From NCBI RefSeq assembly GCF_003385515.1, contig NZ_QNVT01000013.1:1-64000 (forward strand): a stretch of DNA of 64,000 nucleotides, read 5' to 3'. How positions within the stretch are numbered: the stretch's first letter is position 1; each line of letters opens with the position of its first letter. The stretch is from Chryseobacterium pennae. Its GTDB lineage: Bacteria > Bacteroidota > Bacteroidia > Flavobacteriales > Weeksellaceae. Below are positions 1 through 8,906 of the stretch, one piece after another. A model generated the notes under the pieces. That model saw only the letters and a program-made list of their open reading frames with translations. It did not search any database and was not told where the DNA came from. The translations under genes were made by a program, and so were the position numbers.

Positions 1-1
1 A

Positions 2-385
2 TGGGATAAATACAGAGAAAAATATACTTACCGTTTTGTACTGGCTCCTTATGATAATAAAGACAAAATTACAGGATTATATCGTATTAATTATAATGGA
101 GAATCTGAGTTTTTAATAGATGCCAAAGCTGTTGAGTCTTATAAATCGGATGGAATTCCTTATGATGTTAACTTTTATTTTGCCAAATACAATGCAGAGA
201 TTATTTTTAATGATCAAGAAATGTTAGAGGTTTTTGGTGAAATGAGAAAGTTATACCCTGATCAACCAATAGACATTGTTCTGGTTCCCGGCTTTATGTA
301 TAATGATTTTAAAGTAGTTGTACAGTGTAAAGATAAAAAGATAGCTTTAGAGAAATTTAAAGTAAAAAGAATCTGGGGTGGCTAG
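2..385 (+). CDS. DUF2931 family lipoprotein, 3' part only (copy A of tandem array)
   Basis: The gene enters from the left edge, so only its last 127 codons are visible, in frame from base 2 to the TAG at 383-385. The visible part has the C-terminal half of the DUF2931 domain, including the WDKYR motif and the terminal IWGG. It aligns without gaps to the end of the gene at 1435-2493, and long blocks are identical in DNA. The last eight bases, GTGGCTAG, also hold the GTG start of the next gene. Function is unknown; as in its full-length neighbours a lipoprotein signal is expected but lies outside the window. Confidence 0.85.
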   Translation, partial: WDKYREKYTYRFVLAPYDNKDKITGLYRINYNGESEFLIDAKAVESYKSDGIPYDVNFYFAKYNAEIIFNDQEMLEVFGEMRKLYPDQPIDIVLVPGFMYNDFKVVVQCKDKKIALEKFKVKRIWGG

Positions 386-1442
386 AATTACCACCATAAA
401 GCTGATTTTCAGTGTGATGGTCTTACTTTCTTTATTACATAACTGTGGTAAAGAAGGAAGGATTGTAAAACATAAATTTCCTTATATGGTTACGGTAACT
501 GCACCTAAAGAATATCCAATAGAAGTACATGAAGGATGGTTATTGAATAAAGACAAAAAGCTCATCTGTGGAATGCCTAGATCTGGTAAAGAGAACCAAG
601 GCTGGGCAAATGATGGTACTGAGGCAGGGCAAGGAGGAAGTGAAATTCCTACTCATCTAAATCTTACCTATATAGCGTATGCAGAGAAGAAATTTTATAC
701 TGTAGATGCAGATTTGCCATCGGCTAAGATTCTGGAAGGATTTCGCAAAGGTTTTTCATTGGTAGAAGTCCCTAATGATCAGAATATTTATACAGATGTG
801 AAACATAGTACTTATGATAGATTTACAGTAGGAGCCGCACCTGGAGGTGTTATTGTAGTCTGGTTATCAGCTGGACATCATAGAGTTGAGATTTGTAGGT
901 TACAAGCCAAGGAAATTTTTATTGATAAGGATAAGTTTAGACCTAGCCCTGATCCAGACGAAACACAAGAACAATTTTTTAATACATTTTATCAGGTTGC
1001 TGTCAAGGATAGTGTAAGGAATGATATTAGTAAGAATGGTATTCCATTTGGTCTTTGGGATAAGTATCGCACTAAGTACAAATACCGTTTTATCTTAAAA
1101 CCATACGATGGAAAAGATAAGATTGTCTTTGAATCTATACGTTATTACAACGGAGAGGCAGTAATCTATTATCCTCAGGATTTATCTAAACAGGATTATA
1201 GGGTAGCAGGACTCCCTTATAATGTGAGTATTTCCTTTACAAAATATAATACAGAAATCTTTTTCAATGATAAAGAACTGATGAGAATTTTTGAAAATTT
1301 TAAGCAAAAATATCCTGACAAACCTGTAGATATAGTACTGGTGCCTACATTTATGTATAATGAAATTGCTTTATATGTAGAGTGTAATGGTGAAAAAATT
1401 AAATTGGAAAAAGCAAAAGTAGATAAAATTTGGGGTGGCTAG
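378..1442 (+). CDS. DUF2931 family lipoprotein (copy B)
   Basis: A 354-residue protein with an N-terminal hydrophobic signal (residues 5-22) ending in LLHNC, so Cys23 is the likely lipidated residue. The rest reads as one DUF2931 domain, with the family landmarks LTYIAYAEKKF, GAAPGGVIVVWLS and GIPFGLWDKYRTKY. The start is GTG at 378, inside the last codons of the preceding gene (8-base overlap); no ATG gives the signal peptide, and the same arrangement recurs at the next junction, which supports the choice. Translation is probably coupled along the array. The biochemical role of DUF2931 is not established, and nothing here identifies a partner. Confidence 0.85.
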   Translation: MARITTIKLIFSVMVLLSLLHNCGKEGRIVKHKFPYMVTVTAPKEYPIEVHEGWLLNKDKKLICGMPRSGKENQGWANDGTEAGQGGSEIPTHLNLTYIAYAEKKFYTVDADLPSAKILEGFRKGFSLVEVPNDQNIYTDVKHSTYDRFTVGAAPGGVIVVWLSAGHHRVEICRLQAKEIFIDKDKFRPSPDPDETQEQFFNTFYQVAVKDSVRNDISKNGIPFGLWDKYRTKYKYRFILKPYDGKDKIVFESIRYYNGEAVIYYPQDLSKQDYRVAGLPYNVSISFTKYNTEIFFNDKELMRIFENFKQKYPDKPVDIVLVPTFMYNEIALYVECNGEKIKLEKAKVDKIWGG

Positions 1443-2493
1443 AATTAATTTCATAAGGTTGGTTATCAGTACAATAATCTTACTTTCTTTATTACATAAC
1501 TGTGGTAAAGAAGGAAAGATTGTAAAACATAAATTTCCTTATATGGTAACGATGTCAGCTCCCAAGGAATACCCTATAGAAGTGCATATCGGAGTTTTAA
1601 AAGATGAGAAAAAAGAACTGATATGTGGAGTACCTAAAGCAGGAGTTACAACAGGGAGTTGGCAGTATGATGGAGTTGAAGCTGGTCAGGGCGGGAGTAG
1701 AATTCCATCCCATCTGGATCTTACTTATGTCAGTTATGCAGAAAAAAAATTCTGGCGGGTAGATGCTGATTTACCTAAAGAGAAAATACTTCAATTGTTT
1801 AGAGAAGGTTTTATGGTGGAAGGTAATCCTGATAGTAATGGTGAAATTCCTTGGGAAGAAAGTACATACGACGGAATTACTATAGGAGCAGCGCCTGGAG
1901 GGGTTGTTGTTGTTTGGTTATCAGGAAATCATCACCGCAGAGAGGTTTGTCGTTTACAGGCAAAGGAAATATCTGTAGATAAAAATAAGTTTAGGCCCCA
2001 TCCACAATATGATGAAACTCAAGAACAATTTTTTGATAAAAAATATTCAATAAATATTTCTGATAGTACAAAAACAGCAATTGTAAAAACAGGTATTCCT
2101 TTTGGGTCATGGGATAAATACAGAGAAAAATATACTTACCGTTTTGTACTGGCTCCTTATGATAATAAAGACAAAATTACAGGATTATATCGTATTAATT
2201 ATAATGGAGAATCTGAAATTTTAATGAATGCAAAATCTGTTGAAACGTATAAATCAGATAGTGTTCCTTATGATGTTAATTTTGACTTTACTAAATACAA
2301 TGCAGAGATTGTTTTTAATGATCAAGAAATGTTAGAGGTTTTTGGTGAAATGAGAAAGTTATACCCTGATCAACCAATAGACATTGTTCTGGTTCCCGAT
2401 TTTATGTATAATGATTTTAAAGTAGTTGTACAGTGTAAAGATAAAAAGATAGCTTTAGAGAAATTTAAAGTAAAAAGAATCTGGGGTGGCTAG
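1435..2493 (+). CDS. DUF2931 family lipoprotein (copy C)
   Basis: A 352-residue paralogue of the previous gene, again starting with GTG inside the GTGGCTAG overlap. The N-terminus (lipobox LLHNC) and the first mature residues are almost identical to copy B even in DNA, while the middle diverges. The C-terminal third is nearly identical to copy A. Landmarks are LTYVSYAEKKF, GAAPGGVVVVWLSG and GIPFGSWDKYREKY. It is likely anchored at the outer or inner membrane by its lipid. It ends at a third GTGGCTAG motif that no longer leads into a full gene. Function unknown. Confidence 0.85.
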   Translation: MARINFIRLVISTIILLSLLHNCGKEGKIVKHKFPYMVTMSAPKEYPIEVHIGVLKDEKKELICGVPKAGVTTGSWQYDGVEAGQGGSRIPSHLDLTYVSYAEKKFWRVDADLPKEKILQLFREGFMVEGNPDSNGEIPWEESTYDGITIGAAPGGVVVVWLSGNHHRREVCRLQAKEISVDKNKFRPHPQYDETQEQFFDKKYSINISDSTKTAIVKTGIPFGSWDKYREKYTYRFVLAPYDNKDKITGLYRINYNGESEILMNAKSVETYKSDSVPYDVNFDFTKYNAEIVFNDQEMLEVFGEMRKLYPDQPIDIVLVPDFMYNDFKVVVQCKDKKIALEKFKVKRIWGG

Positions 2494-2563
2494 AATGAAT
2501 ATAAAATGGATAAAAAAAGTATACTATCAAACCTTAACAGAGGACAGCTGTCCATCCGCTTGA
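2486..2563 (+). pseudogene. Possible remnant start of a further DUF2931 copy
   Basis: The last DUF2931 gene ends with the same GTGGCTAGAAT junction that starts copies B and C. Reading on from GTG at 2486 gives MARMNIKW and then unrelated residues until TGA at 2561-2563, 25 codons in all. The first residues resemble the MARI start of the other copies, so this may be what remains after loss of another copy. It could also simply be the conserved gene end with no coding value. A perfect 12-bp palindrome, GGACAGCTGTCC, lies inside it at 2542-2553. Confidence 0.35.
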
Positions 2564-2674
2564 AAAAAATTAATGAAATTGATTTCACCTTTGCCTCCTT
2601 AAAAATATTCTACAAGCTTATTAAACCTTTGCGTAAAAATTAATAAGTCCAATTACAAACGCTATAAAGAACAG

Positions 2675-2702
2675 CACCCATAGTAAATAGGGTGTTTTTT
2701 TA
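2675..2702 (+). terminator. Rho-independent terminator
   Basis: CACCC (2675-2679) and GGGTG (2690-2694) form a short stem followed by a run of T. It lies between the DUF2931 array and the next lipoprotein gene and probably ends the array transcript. Confidence 0.6.
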
Positions 2703-2739
2703 TTTATTTTTACGCCAAACAAATCTTAAATAAAATTAA

Positions 2740-3120
2740 ATGCTGAACATAAAAAGGCTGTTAGCTGTTGCAGTCCTATTGTCAATATATTCCTGTTCAT
2801 CCAATAAGCTTATTGGTTCATGGGAATTTATAGAACTATATGAAGGGACAGTGCCAAAGATAGATACCCTGAAAAACAAGCAGAACCGCTCCAGATACGG
2901 AACAGGTATTTTGAGTTTTCACCCCAATAACTCCTTTGATTCCAAAGATCTTACTGGAAATTACCAAAAGGAAAATAACCTGTTGAAAATGAAATACAAT
3001 GAAAGTAAGGATACAATACGAATGAAAATTGCTTATATCAATAAGGATTATTTGCTGTTGTCATCAATGTCTGAGAAGTCTGATACCTGGTTTTATAAAA
3101 AAATAAAAGCAAAAAAATAG
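2740..3120 (+). CDS. Small lipoprotein, lipocalin-like
   Basis: A 126-residue protein with a lipoprotein signal (LLSIYSC, likely lipidated Cys19) followed by SSNKLIGSWEFIEL. The GSW start, the alternating strands and the GTGILSFHPNNSF segment resemble the lipocalin-like small lipoproteins common in Flavobacteriia, in which a G-x-W motif opens a beta barrel. This is a resemblance in pattern only. It stands alone between the array terminator and the next gene 169 bases further on. Function unknown. Confidence 0.7.
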   Translation: MLNIKRLLAVAVLLSIYSCSSNKLIGSWEFIELYEGTVPKIDTLKNKQNRSRYGTGILSFHPNNSFDSKDLTGNYQKENNLLKMKYNESKDTIRMKIAYINKDYLLLSSMSEKSDTWFYKKIKAKK

Positions 3121-3289
3121 CTTTCCCTGAAAAACTGAAAAATTGAAAATTATCAGGTATTTTATTGCCAAAAGACAAAGATTTTTAGAAATTTTAATCC
3201 TATTTTTGTTAAAAGATAATATTGAAAGCCCGGAAAACTTTCAATAAAGCAGATCATAATGATCGTCAGTAGAATATTTAAAATTAAAT

Positions 3290-3991
3290 ATGAAAAAAGT
3301 ACTATACACATTGATGCTGGTTGCAGTTGTTTCCTGTGGGAAAGTTTCCCCAAAAGGAAATATTGAAAAGAAAGATGTGGACGTTCCGGAATTTGTAAAC
3401 CTGGATCTGAACGGTAAATTCCGTGTATTTTATGCCAGAGGCCCGAAAAACTTTGTGGAAATAGAAACCTATCCAAACGTAGCGAGTAACCTTGATGTAG
3501 AAGTAAAGGACAAGACCCTTACCATCAAAGAAAAAAGAGGAACAAAAGGCGTAGACTTCTACAATGTAACTATCTATTCAAAATATAATCTTGAAAAAGT
3601 AGCCGTTTCAGACTCCGTAGAAGTGAATATTTCAAGTGAAATTAAAACCGATAATTTCAGACTGAATATGAAAAATAATGCAAGCTTCATGGGATCTGTC
3701 AACACAAGAAGGGCAGAAGTGGAAATGCATAACAGAAGCCGTGCTAACTTTTTAGGATTAACCAAAGATGCAGTGATAAAGATTTCCGATACCGCAAGTC
3801 TAATTGCCCCTTACTGGAAAATTACCAATCTGAATATCGATTCCAAAAATGGAAACTATGCTGAGGTGAACGTAAAAGACTCTTTAAAAGGAAATATTCA
3901 GAACACCGCAAAATTCATCTACTATAATGATCCGATCAGAGCATTTAAAGTAGAAAAAACAACAAAAGTTGAAAATAAGAAATTAGAGTAG
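3290..3991 (+). CDS. GIN-domain (DUF2807) lipoprotein
   Basis: A 233-residue protein with a lipoprotein signal (LVAVVSC, Cys16). The mature part begins with a DVPEFVNLDLNGKFRV segment and continues as regularly spaced short strands with Asn- and Asp-rich turns (for example DNFRLNMKNNASFMGSV). This is the pattern of the GIN domain, or putative auto-transporter adhesin head domain, predicted to form a right-handed beta helix. Such proteins are very common in Bacteroidota and are thought to be surface-exposed or periplasmic; no specific ligand is known. A TATTTTTG box at 3201-3208 may be its -7 promoter element. It is followed by a repeat-rich gap. Confidence 0.75.
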   Translation: MKKVLYTLMLVAVVSCGKVSPKGNIEKKDVDVPEFVNLDLNGKFRVFYARGPKNFVEIETYPNVASNLDVEVKDKTLTIKEKRGTKGVDFYNVTIYSKYNLEKVAVSDSVEVNISSEIKTDNFRLNMKNNASFMGSVNTRRAEVEMHNRSRANFLGLTKDAVIKISDTASLIAPYWKITNLNIDSKNGNYAEVNVKDSLKGNIQNTAKFIYYNDPIRAFKVEKTTKVENKKLE

Positions 3992-3994
3992 AGA

Positions 3995-4226
3995 GCTGGA
4001 AGATGGGAGTTGGAAGCTGGAGGGAATTCCAGTGTACCAAACGATTCTTTCTCTTTTTAATAAAAATAATGAAATAAAAGGCAGAAGTCTGAATTAGGGG
4101 ATGCAATATCTTCCATCTCCCAGCTTCCTACTTCCAGCCTGGTAAATAAGATAAATAATAAATCAAAAGCTGAAAGGTTGAATCCGGGACAAAAACAACC
4201 TCCCTCTTCCAGCCTCCAGCTTCCAA
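3995..4226 (+). repeat. Interspersed GGAAGCTGG-type repeat cluster
   Basis: Purine-rich copies built from GCTGGAAG and GTTGGAAGCTGGAGG lie at 3995-4027. Complementary copies built from CTTCCAGC and CCAGCTTCC lie at about 4110-4139 and 4198-4226. The copies are inverted to one another and could fold. The same element recurs at 37646-37780, with a stretch of 20 identical bases. It fills the gap between the GIN lipoprotein and the phosphomutase. Confidence 0.7.
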
Positions 4227-4238
4227 ACTAAACTAAAT

Positions 4239-5954
4239 ATGAACACATTAGAAAAAGCGAAACTTTGGTTAAGTGAGACCTTTGATGAAGAAACGAGAAA
4301 GGCAGTACAGGCATTAATCGACAGCAATTCCCCGGATCTGGAAGATTCATTCTACAGAGAACTGGAATTCGGAACAGGAGGAATGCGTGGAATAATGGGA
4401 GTAGGAACCAACCGCTTAAATAAATATACATTAGGACAGGCAACTCAGGGATTGGCTAACTATATGCTGGAGCAGTTCAAAGGAGAGGAAATTAAAGTAG
4501 CTATTGCTTATGATGTTCGTCACAATTCAAAAGAATTCGGAAAACTGGTAGCAGATGTTTTGACGGCAAACGGAATTAAAGTATTGCTTTTCAAAGATCA
4601 CAGACCAACTCCTGAATTGTCTTTCACAGTTCGTGATAAAAAATGTAACGGAGGAATTGTATTAACCGCTTCCCACAATCCACCTGAATATAATGGATAC
4701 AAAGTATATTGGAATGACGGTGCACAGATCGTTCCACCAAACGATGAAGCCATTATCAAAGAAGTATATTCTGTAAAATTCGAAGAAATTAAATTCAACG
4801 GAAATGATGATCTGATCGAATGGATCGGAGAGGAGCAGGATGACGTTTACATTGATGCATGTATTGAAAATTCTACGTATCAGAACGAAGGAAAAGAAAA
4901 CTTAAATATTGTTTTCACTTCCATTCACGGAACCACTTATACTACCATTCCAAAAGCGTTAGCAAAAGCTGGCTTTAAAAAAGTAGACCTGGTTAAAGAA
5001 CAGATGATTCCAAGTGGAAACTTCCCAACCGTAGATTCTCCAAACCCAGAAGAGCCTGCAGCATTGGAAATGGCTATGGATCTAGCAAAGATTACCAATG
5101 CGGATATTGTGATCGGAACAGATCCGGATGGTGACAGATTAGGAATTGCGGTAAGAAACCTTGATGGTGAAATGCAGTTATTGAACGGTAACCAAACTAA
5201 CACTATCCTTACATATTACATCCTGAACGAATGGAGAAAGCAGGGAAGAATTACAGGAAAAGAATTCATCGGGTCCACCATTGTTACCTCAGATATTTTC
5301 TATGATATTGCACAGAAATTCGGTGTTGAGTGCAAAGTAGGTCTTACAGGATTCAAATGGATCGGAAAAATGATCCGTGAAGCAGAAGGAACTCAGAAAT
5401 TTGTGTGTGGTGGAGAAGAAAGCTTCGGATTCATGACCGGAGATTTTGTTCGTGATAAAGACTCTTGTGGAAGTATCCTTCTGGCTTGCGAAATTGCAGC
5501 CTGGTGTAAAGCCAACGGGAAAACAATGTACCAATACATGATCGAAATCTATGAAGATCTGGGGATGTACTTTGAAGGATTAATCAATATTGTTAGAAAG
5601 GGAAGACAAGGTGCTGAAGAAATTCAGGATATGATGAAAAACTTCCGTGAAAACCCTCCAAAAGAATTGGCAGGTTCATTAGTGGAAGAAGTGAAAGACT
5701 TTAAAGAGCAGACAAGCCTTACCATTTCATCAGGAGAGAAAAAAGTAATGAACGACATTCCGCAGTCTAACGTATTGATTTATTATACACAAGACGGTAC
5801 TAAAGTTTGTGTAAGACCCTCAGGAACAGAACCAAAAATTAAATTCTATGTTTCAGTAAAAGACTCTATCTCTTCTGAAGCAGATTTTAAAGATAAACTG
5901 AAATCATTGGAAGCTAAAATTCAGGCCGTTAAAACAGATTTAAAACTGGATTAA
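4239..5954 (+). CDS. Phospho-sugar mutase (phosphoglucomutase/phosphomannomutase family)
   Basis: A 571-residue alpha-D-phosphohexomutase, which interconverts hexose 1- and 6-phosphates through an enzyme-bound phosphoserine. All four signature regions are present. The catalytic loop TASHNPPEYNGYK has Ser145. The metal loop is DPDGDR at 295-300, the sugar-binding loop is GEESFG at 391-396, and the phosphate-binding loop RPSGTEPKIKFY lies near residue 528. Length and the GTGGMRG motif near residue 46 fit the long PGM2-like subgroup, so phosphoglucomutase is more likely than phosphomannomutase. It is cytoplasmic and links glycolysis to sugar-nucleotide synthesis. The next gene follows 15 bases downstream and may be cotranscribed. 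Confidence 0.92.
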   Translation: MNTLEKAKLWLSETFDEETRKAVQALIDSNSPDLEDSFYRELEFGTGGMRGIMGVGTNRLNKYTLGQATQGLANYMLEQFKGEEIKVAIAYDVRHNSKEFGKLVADVLTANGIKVLLFKDHRPTPELSFTVRDKKCNGGIVLTASHNPPEYNGYKVYWNDGAQIVPPNDEAIIKEVYSVKFEEIKFNGNDDLIEWIGEEQDDVYIDACIENSTYQNEGKENLNIVFTSIHGTTYTTIPKALAKAGFKKVDLVKEQMIPSGNFPTVDSPNPEEPAALEMAMDLAKITNADIVIGTDPDGDRLGIAVRNLDGEMQLLNGNQTNTILTYYILNEWRKQGRITGKEFIGSTIVTSDIFYDIAQKFGVECKVGLTGFKWIGKMIREAEGTQKFVCGGEESFGFMTGDFVRDKDSCGSILLACEIAAWCKANGKTMYQYMIEIYEDLGMYFEGLINIVRKGRQGAEEIQDMMKNFRENPPKELAGSLVEEVKDFKEQTSLTISSGEKKVMNDIPQSNVLIYYTQDGTKVCVRPSGTEPKIKFYVSVKDSISSEADFKDKLKSLEAKIQAVKTDLKLD

Positions 5955-5969
5955 TCTCTGAAAGCAGAT

Positions 5970-6866
5970 ATGATAAAAAAAATAATAACAGTTTGCATAC
6001 TGTCTGCAGCTGTAGTTTCCTGTAAAAAGGAGACTGCAGTTCCGGACGGAAAACCTGCAAACGACTCAATCGCTAAAAACGAAACCAAAGAGGATCAGTA
6101 CAAACCCATTGATACAGCCTGTTCTGCCAATAATAAAACGGAAGACTATATTAAAGCTTTGCAATGGTATCGTACTAAGATTGATAAAGAGATTGCAGGA
6201 AACAGTCCGGAGCAGAACAACAAAGTGTATGAAGATTATGTGAAAATCAGAGAGAAATACACCGAGTGTTTTAACAATTCTCAAACTGAAATCCTTGACA
6301 AATATATTGATTATCATACAGGACCGGATACTTATAATCTGCCGGATAATATAAAGAAAATGGCTGCTGAGTTGAATAAAGCAGGTCTTGAATTCCACGA
6401 AATGGGTGAAGGTCTTACTGAAATTCACTCGCTGCCGGGATATTATGCATCTGTTTTCAAGAATAAAGTAACTCCTGATTATGATGCTTACATCTCACAG
6501 ATAGCAAAAGATAATAAGGAAAACTATGCTGTGAACGGCGGACTTTTGATTACCTGGGAAGAATTAGGGGACCGATTGATCGAATGGGAGAATTTTATCA
6601 ATAAATATCCCAAAAGCCCATTACTTAAGGCTGCAAAAGATAATTATCACAATTATTTGTTAGACTATCTTCTGGGAATGGACAGTGATCGGATTTATGA
6701 CAGTGAGGAAGGAAAAATTTATGATGATAAAAGAGAAGCTTACAGCAAGCTCATCAAAAAATATCCGAATTCCAATACCGCAAAAAAAACTAAAGAACTA
6801 ATAGCCGCTTATGATGCCCACACACCTGTGGATCAGATAGAAGACAAAATTAATCTGAGAAGATAA
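5970..6866 (+). CDS. Hypothetical lipoprotein
   Basis: A 298-residue protein with a lipoprotein signal (LSAAVVSC, Cys18) followed by a Lys/Asp/Glu-rich linker. The rest is mostly helical. Two similar segments, ENFINKYPKSPLLKAAK and SKLIKKYPNSNTAKKTK, look like helical repeats of the TPR or outer-membrane-lipoprotein type (x-KYPxS-x). I do not recognise a specific family. It is probably in an operon with the upstream phosphomutase (15-base gap), although the functions give no obvious link. Confidence 0.75.
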   Translation: MIKKIITVCILSAAVVSCKKETAVPDGKPANDSIAKNETKEDQYKPIDTACSANNKTEDYIKALQWYRTKIDKEIAGNSPEQNNKVYEDYVKIREKYTECFNNSQTEILDKYIDYHTGPDTYNLPDNIKKMAAELNKAGLEFHEMGEGLTEIHSLPGYYASVFKNKVTPDYDAYISQIAKDNKENYAVNGGLLITWEELGDRLIEWENFINKYPKSPLLKAAKDNYHNYLLDYLLGMDSDRIYDSEEGKIYDDKREAYSKLIKKYPNSNTAKKTKELIAAYDAHTPVDQIEDKINLRR

Positions 6867-6893
6867 TATTAGTAAATTTTAAATAAGAATAAA

Positions 6894-8147
6894 GTGAAAG
6901 TTTCAAAATTAGCAGCGAACCTGATCGGTTCTGAAATTGTAAAAATTGGTAACGAAGTAAATGATCTAAAAGCAAAAGGTGCAGAAATTGCCAATCTTAC
7001 TATTGGTGACCTGAATTCTAATATCTATCCTATTCCGGCATTGCTGAAGGAAGAGGTTCAGAAAGCCTATCAGAATAACCTGACAAACTATCCACCTGCC
7101 AACGGACTTTTATCTTTAAGAAAAGAAGTTTCCAAAGACTTAAAAAACAGATGGAACCTGGATTATTCTCCAAATGACATTTTGATTACAGCAGGATCAA
7201 GACCTTTGATCTATGCAGTATACAAAACCATCGTAGATGAAGGAGATAAAATAGTATATCCTACACCATCATGGAACAATAATCACTACGCTTACCTTAC
7301 TTCAGCGAATGCAGTAGAAGTAAAAACAAAGCCTGAAACCAATTTTCTTCCAACAGCAGATGATTTAAGACCTCATTTGGATGGAGCAGTTTTATTAGCA
7401 CTTTGTTCACCATTGAACCCAACAGGAACAATGTTCACAAGAGAACAGCTTTCAGAAATCTGTGAGTTGGTAATTGCTGAAAACAAGAAGAGAGGAGCAG
7501 ATGAAAAGCCGTTATACTTAATGTATGACCAGATCTATTCTAACCTTACTTTTGGTGCAGAACACGTAGATCCGGTTTCTCTTTTCCCTGAAATGAAAGA
7601 ATATACCGTATATATTGATGGAATTTCAAAATGTCTGGCTGCTACAGGAGTACGTGTAGGATGGGGATTCGGTCCTGCGCATATCATTGATAAAATGAAA
7701 GCACTTCTTACGCACGTTGGAGCATGGGCACCAAAACCGGAGCAGGAAGCAACAGCAAAATTCTATGAAAACCCTGAAAATGTAAACGTATTCGTAGAAG
7801 ATTTTAAAGGAAAGCTTGAAGAAAGTTTAAAAGTTCTTCACGGCGGAGTTCAGGATCTGAAAGCAAAAGGTTTAGCAGTAGACAGTATTGAACCGATGGG
7901 AGCACTTTATCTTACCATCAAATTGGATTATATCGGAAAAACAAAACCGGATGGAGCTGTTATTGAGAACTCTTCAGACCTTGTATTCTACCTGATTAAT
8001 GATGCTGGTGTTGCTCTAGTTCCATTCTCAGCATTCGGGGAAGATAAATCAGAACCTTGGTTCCGTGCTTCTGTTGGAGGATTAGCTGTAGATGAGATCA
8101 AAGTAATGCTTCCAAAATTGGAAACAGCTTTGAATAATCTGAAATAA
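6894..8147 (+). CDS. Class I/II PLP-dependent aminotransferase
   Basis: A 417-residue fold-type I aminotransferase. The visible landmarks are the LTNYPPANG segment, the substrate or cofactor motif SPLNPTGTM (172-180), the Tyr and Asp of YDQIYS near 211-215, the PLP-binding lysine K246 in DGISKCLAATG, and the Arg in TGVRVGWGFG. These fit the aspartate/aromatic aminotransferase group. Amino-acid substrate cannot be told from sequence. The start is GTG at 6894; no ATG is nearby and the reading MKVSKLAANL fits. It is cytoplasmic, with 27 bases separating it from the preceding lipoprotein gene. Confidence 0.88.
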   Translation: MKVSKLAANLIGSEIVKIGNEVNDLKAKGAEIANLTIGDLNSNIYPIPALLKEEVQKAYQNNLTNYPPANGLLSLRKEVSKDLKNRWNLDYSPNDILITAGSRPLIYAVYKTIVDEGDKIVYPTPSWNNNHYAYLTSANAVEVKTKPETNFLPTADDLRPHLDGAVLLALCSPLNPTGTMFTREQLSEICELVIAENKKRGADEKPLYLMYDQIYSNLTFGAEHVDPVSLFPEMKEYTVYIDGISKCLAATGVRVGWGFGPAHIIDKMKALLTHVGAWAPKPEQEATAKFYENPENVNVFVEDFKGKLEESLKVLHGGVQDLKAKGLAVDSIEPMGALYLTIKLDYIGKTKPDGAVIENSSDLVFYLINDAGVALVPFSAFGEDKSEPWFRASVGGLAVDEIKVMLPKLETALNNLK

Positions 8148-8164
8148 TTTCAAACAAACATATA

Positions 8165-8247
8165 CTTCGACTCCGTTCAGCAAGACATTGTTAAAATATA
8201 CAAATAGTATTAGCATTGTCACGCTGAGCGGAGTCGAAGCTTTTTTA
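8165..8247. repeat. Interspersed inverted repeat, also a likely terminator
   Basis: CTTCGACTCCGTTCAGC (from 8165) pairs with GCTGAGCGGAGTCGAAG (to 8239) around an AT-rich loop, and a T-run follows. This CTTCGACTCCG..CGGAGTCGAAG element is a familiar intergenic repeat in flavobacterial genomes. Here it sits directly after the aminotransferase gene and may end its transcript. Confidence 0.75.
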
Positions 8248-8261
8248 TAACCTAATAACTC

Positions 8262-8852
8262 ATGAAACCTTCCAAAAAAGCCTTTATTGAAACAAAATAT
8301 TTGTTTTATTCCAAACTGGCTATAATTCCAATAGTGATCATCAGTGTTTGGCTTTCCGGGAAAGGAGGTCATAGGTCCCTATTTCAAAACTCTATAGTAT
8401 CAACCTCTATTCTTGCAGGTGTGTTTTTCCTGTTCATTACTTTAGGATTGTATTATGGTCTGAAATTAAAAGATAATGTTGGAAGTATTTTAAATAGTGA
8501 AAGAATAAAGAAGTATACTGACAAAACCCCTTCAATTGATGGCTTTGATTTTGACCCTCCTGCAGTAGGAGACGGAATAGGGGGGGCTATCCTTTCAGTG
8601 GTTGTGTGGATTATATTTTCCATTGTGCTTATATTTCTTTCTTATTTCTTAGGACTTTTCTTTTGGTCAGCTTTATTATTTCTGACCGCCATGCTATATT
8701 GGATTTTTTTCAGAGCATTGAGATTAGTTTTTAAAAACTCAGGTAAATGCAAAGGAAATATGATAAAAAGTCTTGGATTTGGGGCTTTCTATTCATTTTT
8801 ATATGTTTCCTGGATTTATGGAATCATTTTCCTTGTCAATTATATAAATTAA
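8262..8852 (+). CDS. Hypothetical membrane protein
   Basis: A 196-residue protein with about five hydrophobic segments: roughly residues 18-35, 48-68, 107-130, 131-153 and 170-193. A hydrophilic stretch around 70-105 (DKTPSIDGFDFDPPAVGDG) lies between them. I do not recognise a family. It stands alone between a terminator-like repeat and the PAP2 gene's promoter, so it has its own transcription unit. Confidence 0.7.
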   Translation: MKPSKKAFIETKYLFYSKLAIIPIVIISVWLSGKGGHRSLFQNSIVSTSILAGVFFLFITLGLYYGLKLKDNVGSILNSERIKKYTDKTPSIDGFDFDPPAVGDGIGGAILSVVVWIIFSIVLIFLSYFLGLFFWSALLFLTAMLYWIFFRALRLVFKNSGKCKGNMIKSLGFGAFYSFLYVSWIYGIIFLVNYIN

Positions 8853-8906
8853 GGTCCGGTTTTTATTCCATAAAAATTAAATAAACATTAAAAATTAAGC
8901 AAACGC

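Noticed and set aside
2542..2553. Perfect 12-bp palindrome GGACAGCTGTCC after the DUF2931 array
   Set aside because: It may be a protein-binding site, but there is no promoter, partner site or regulator nearby to support a function.
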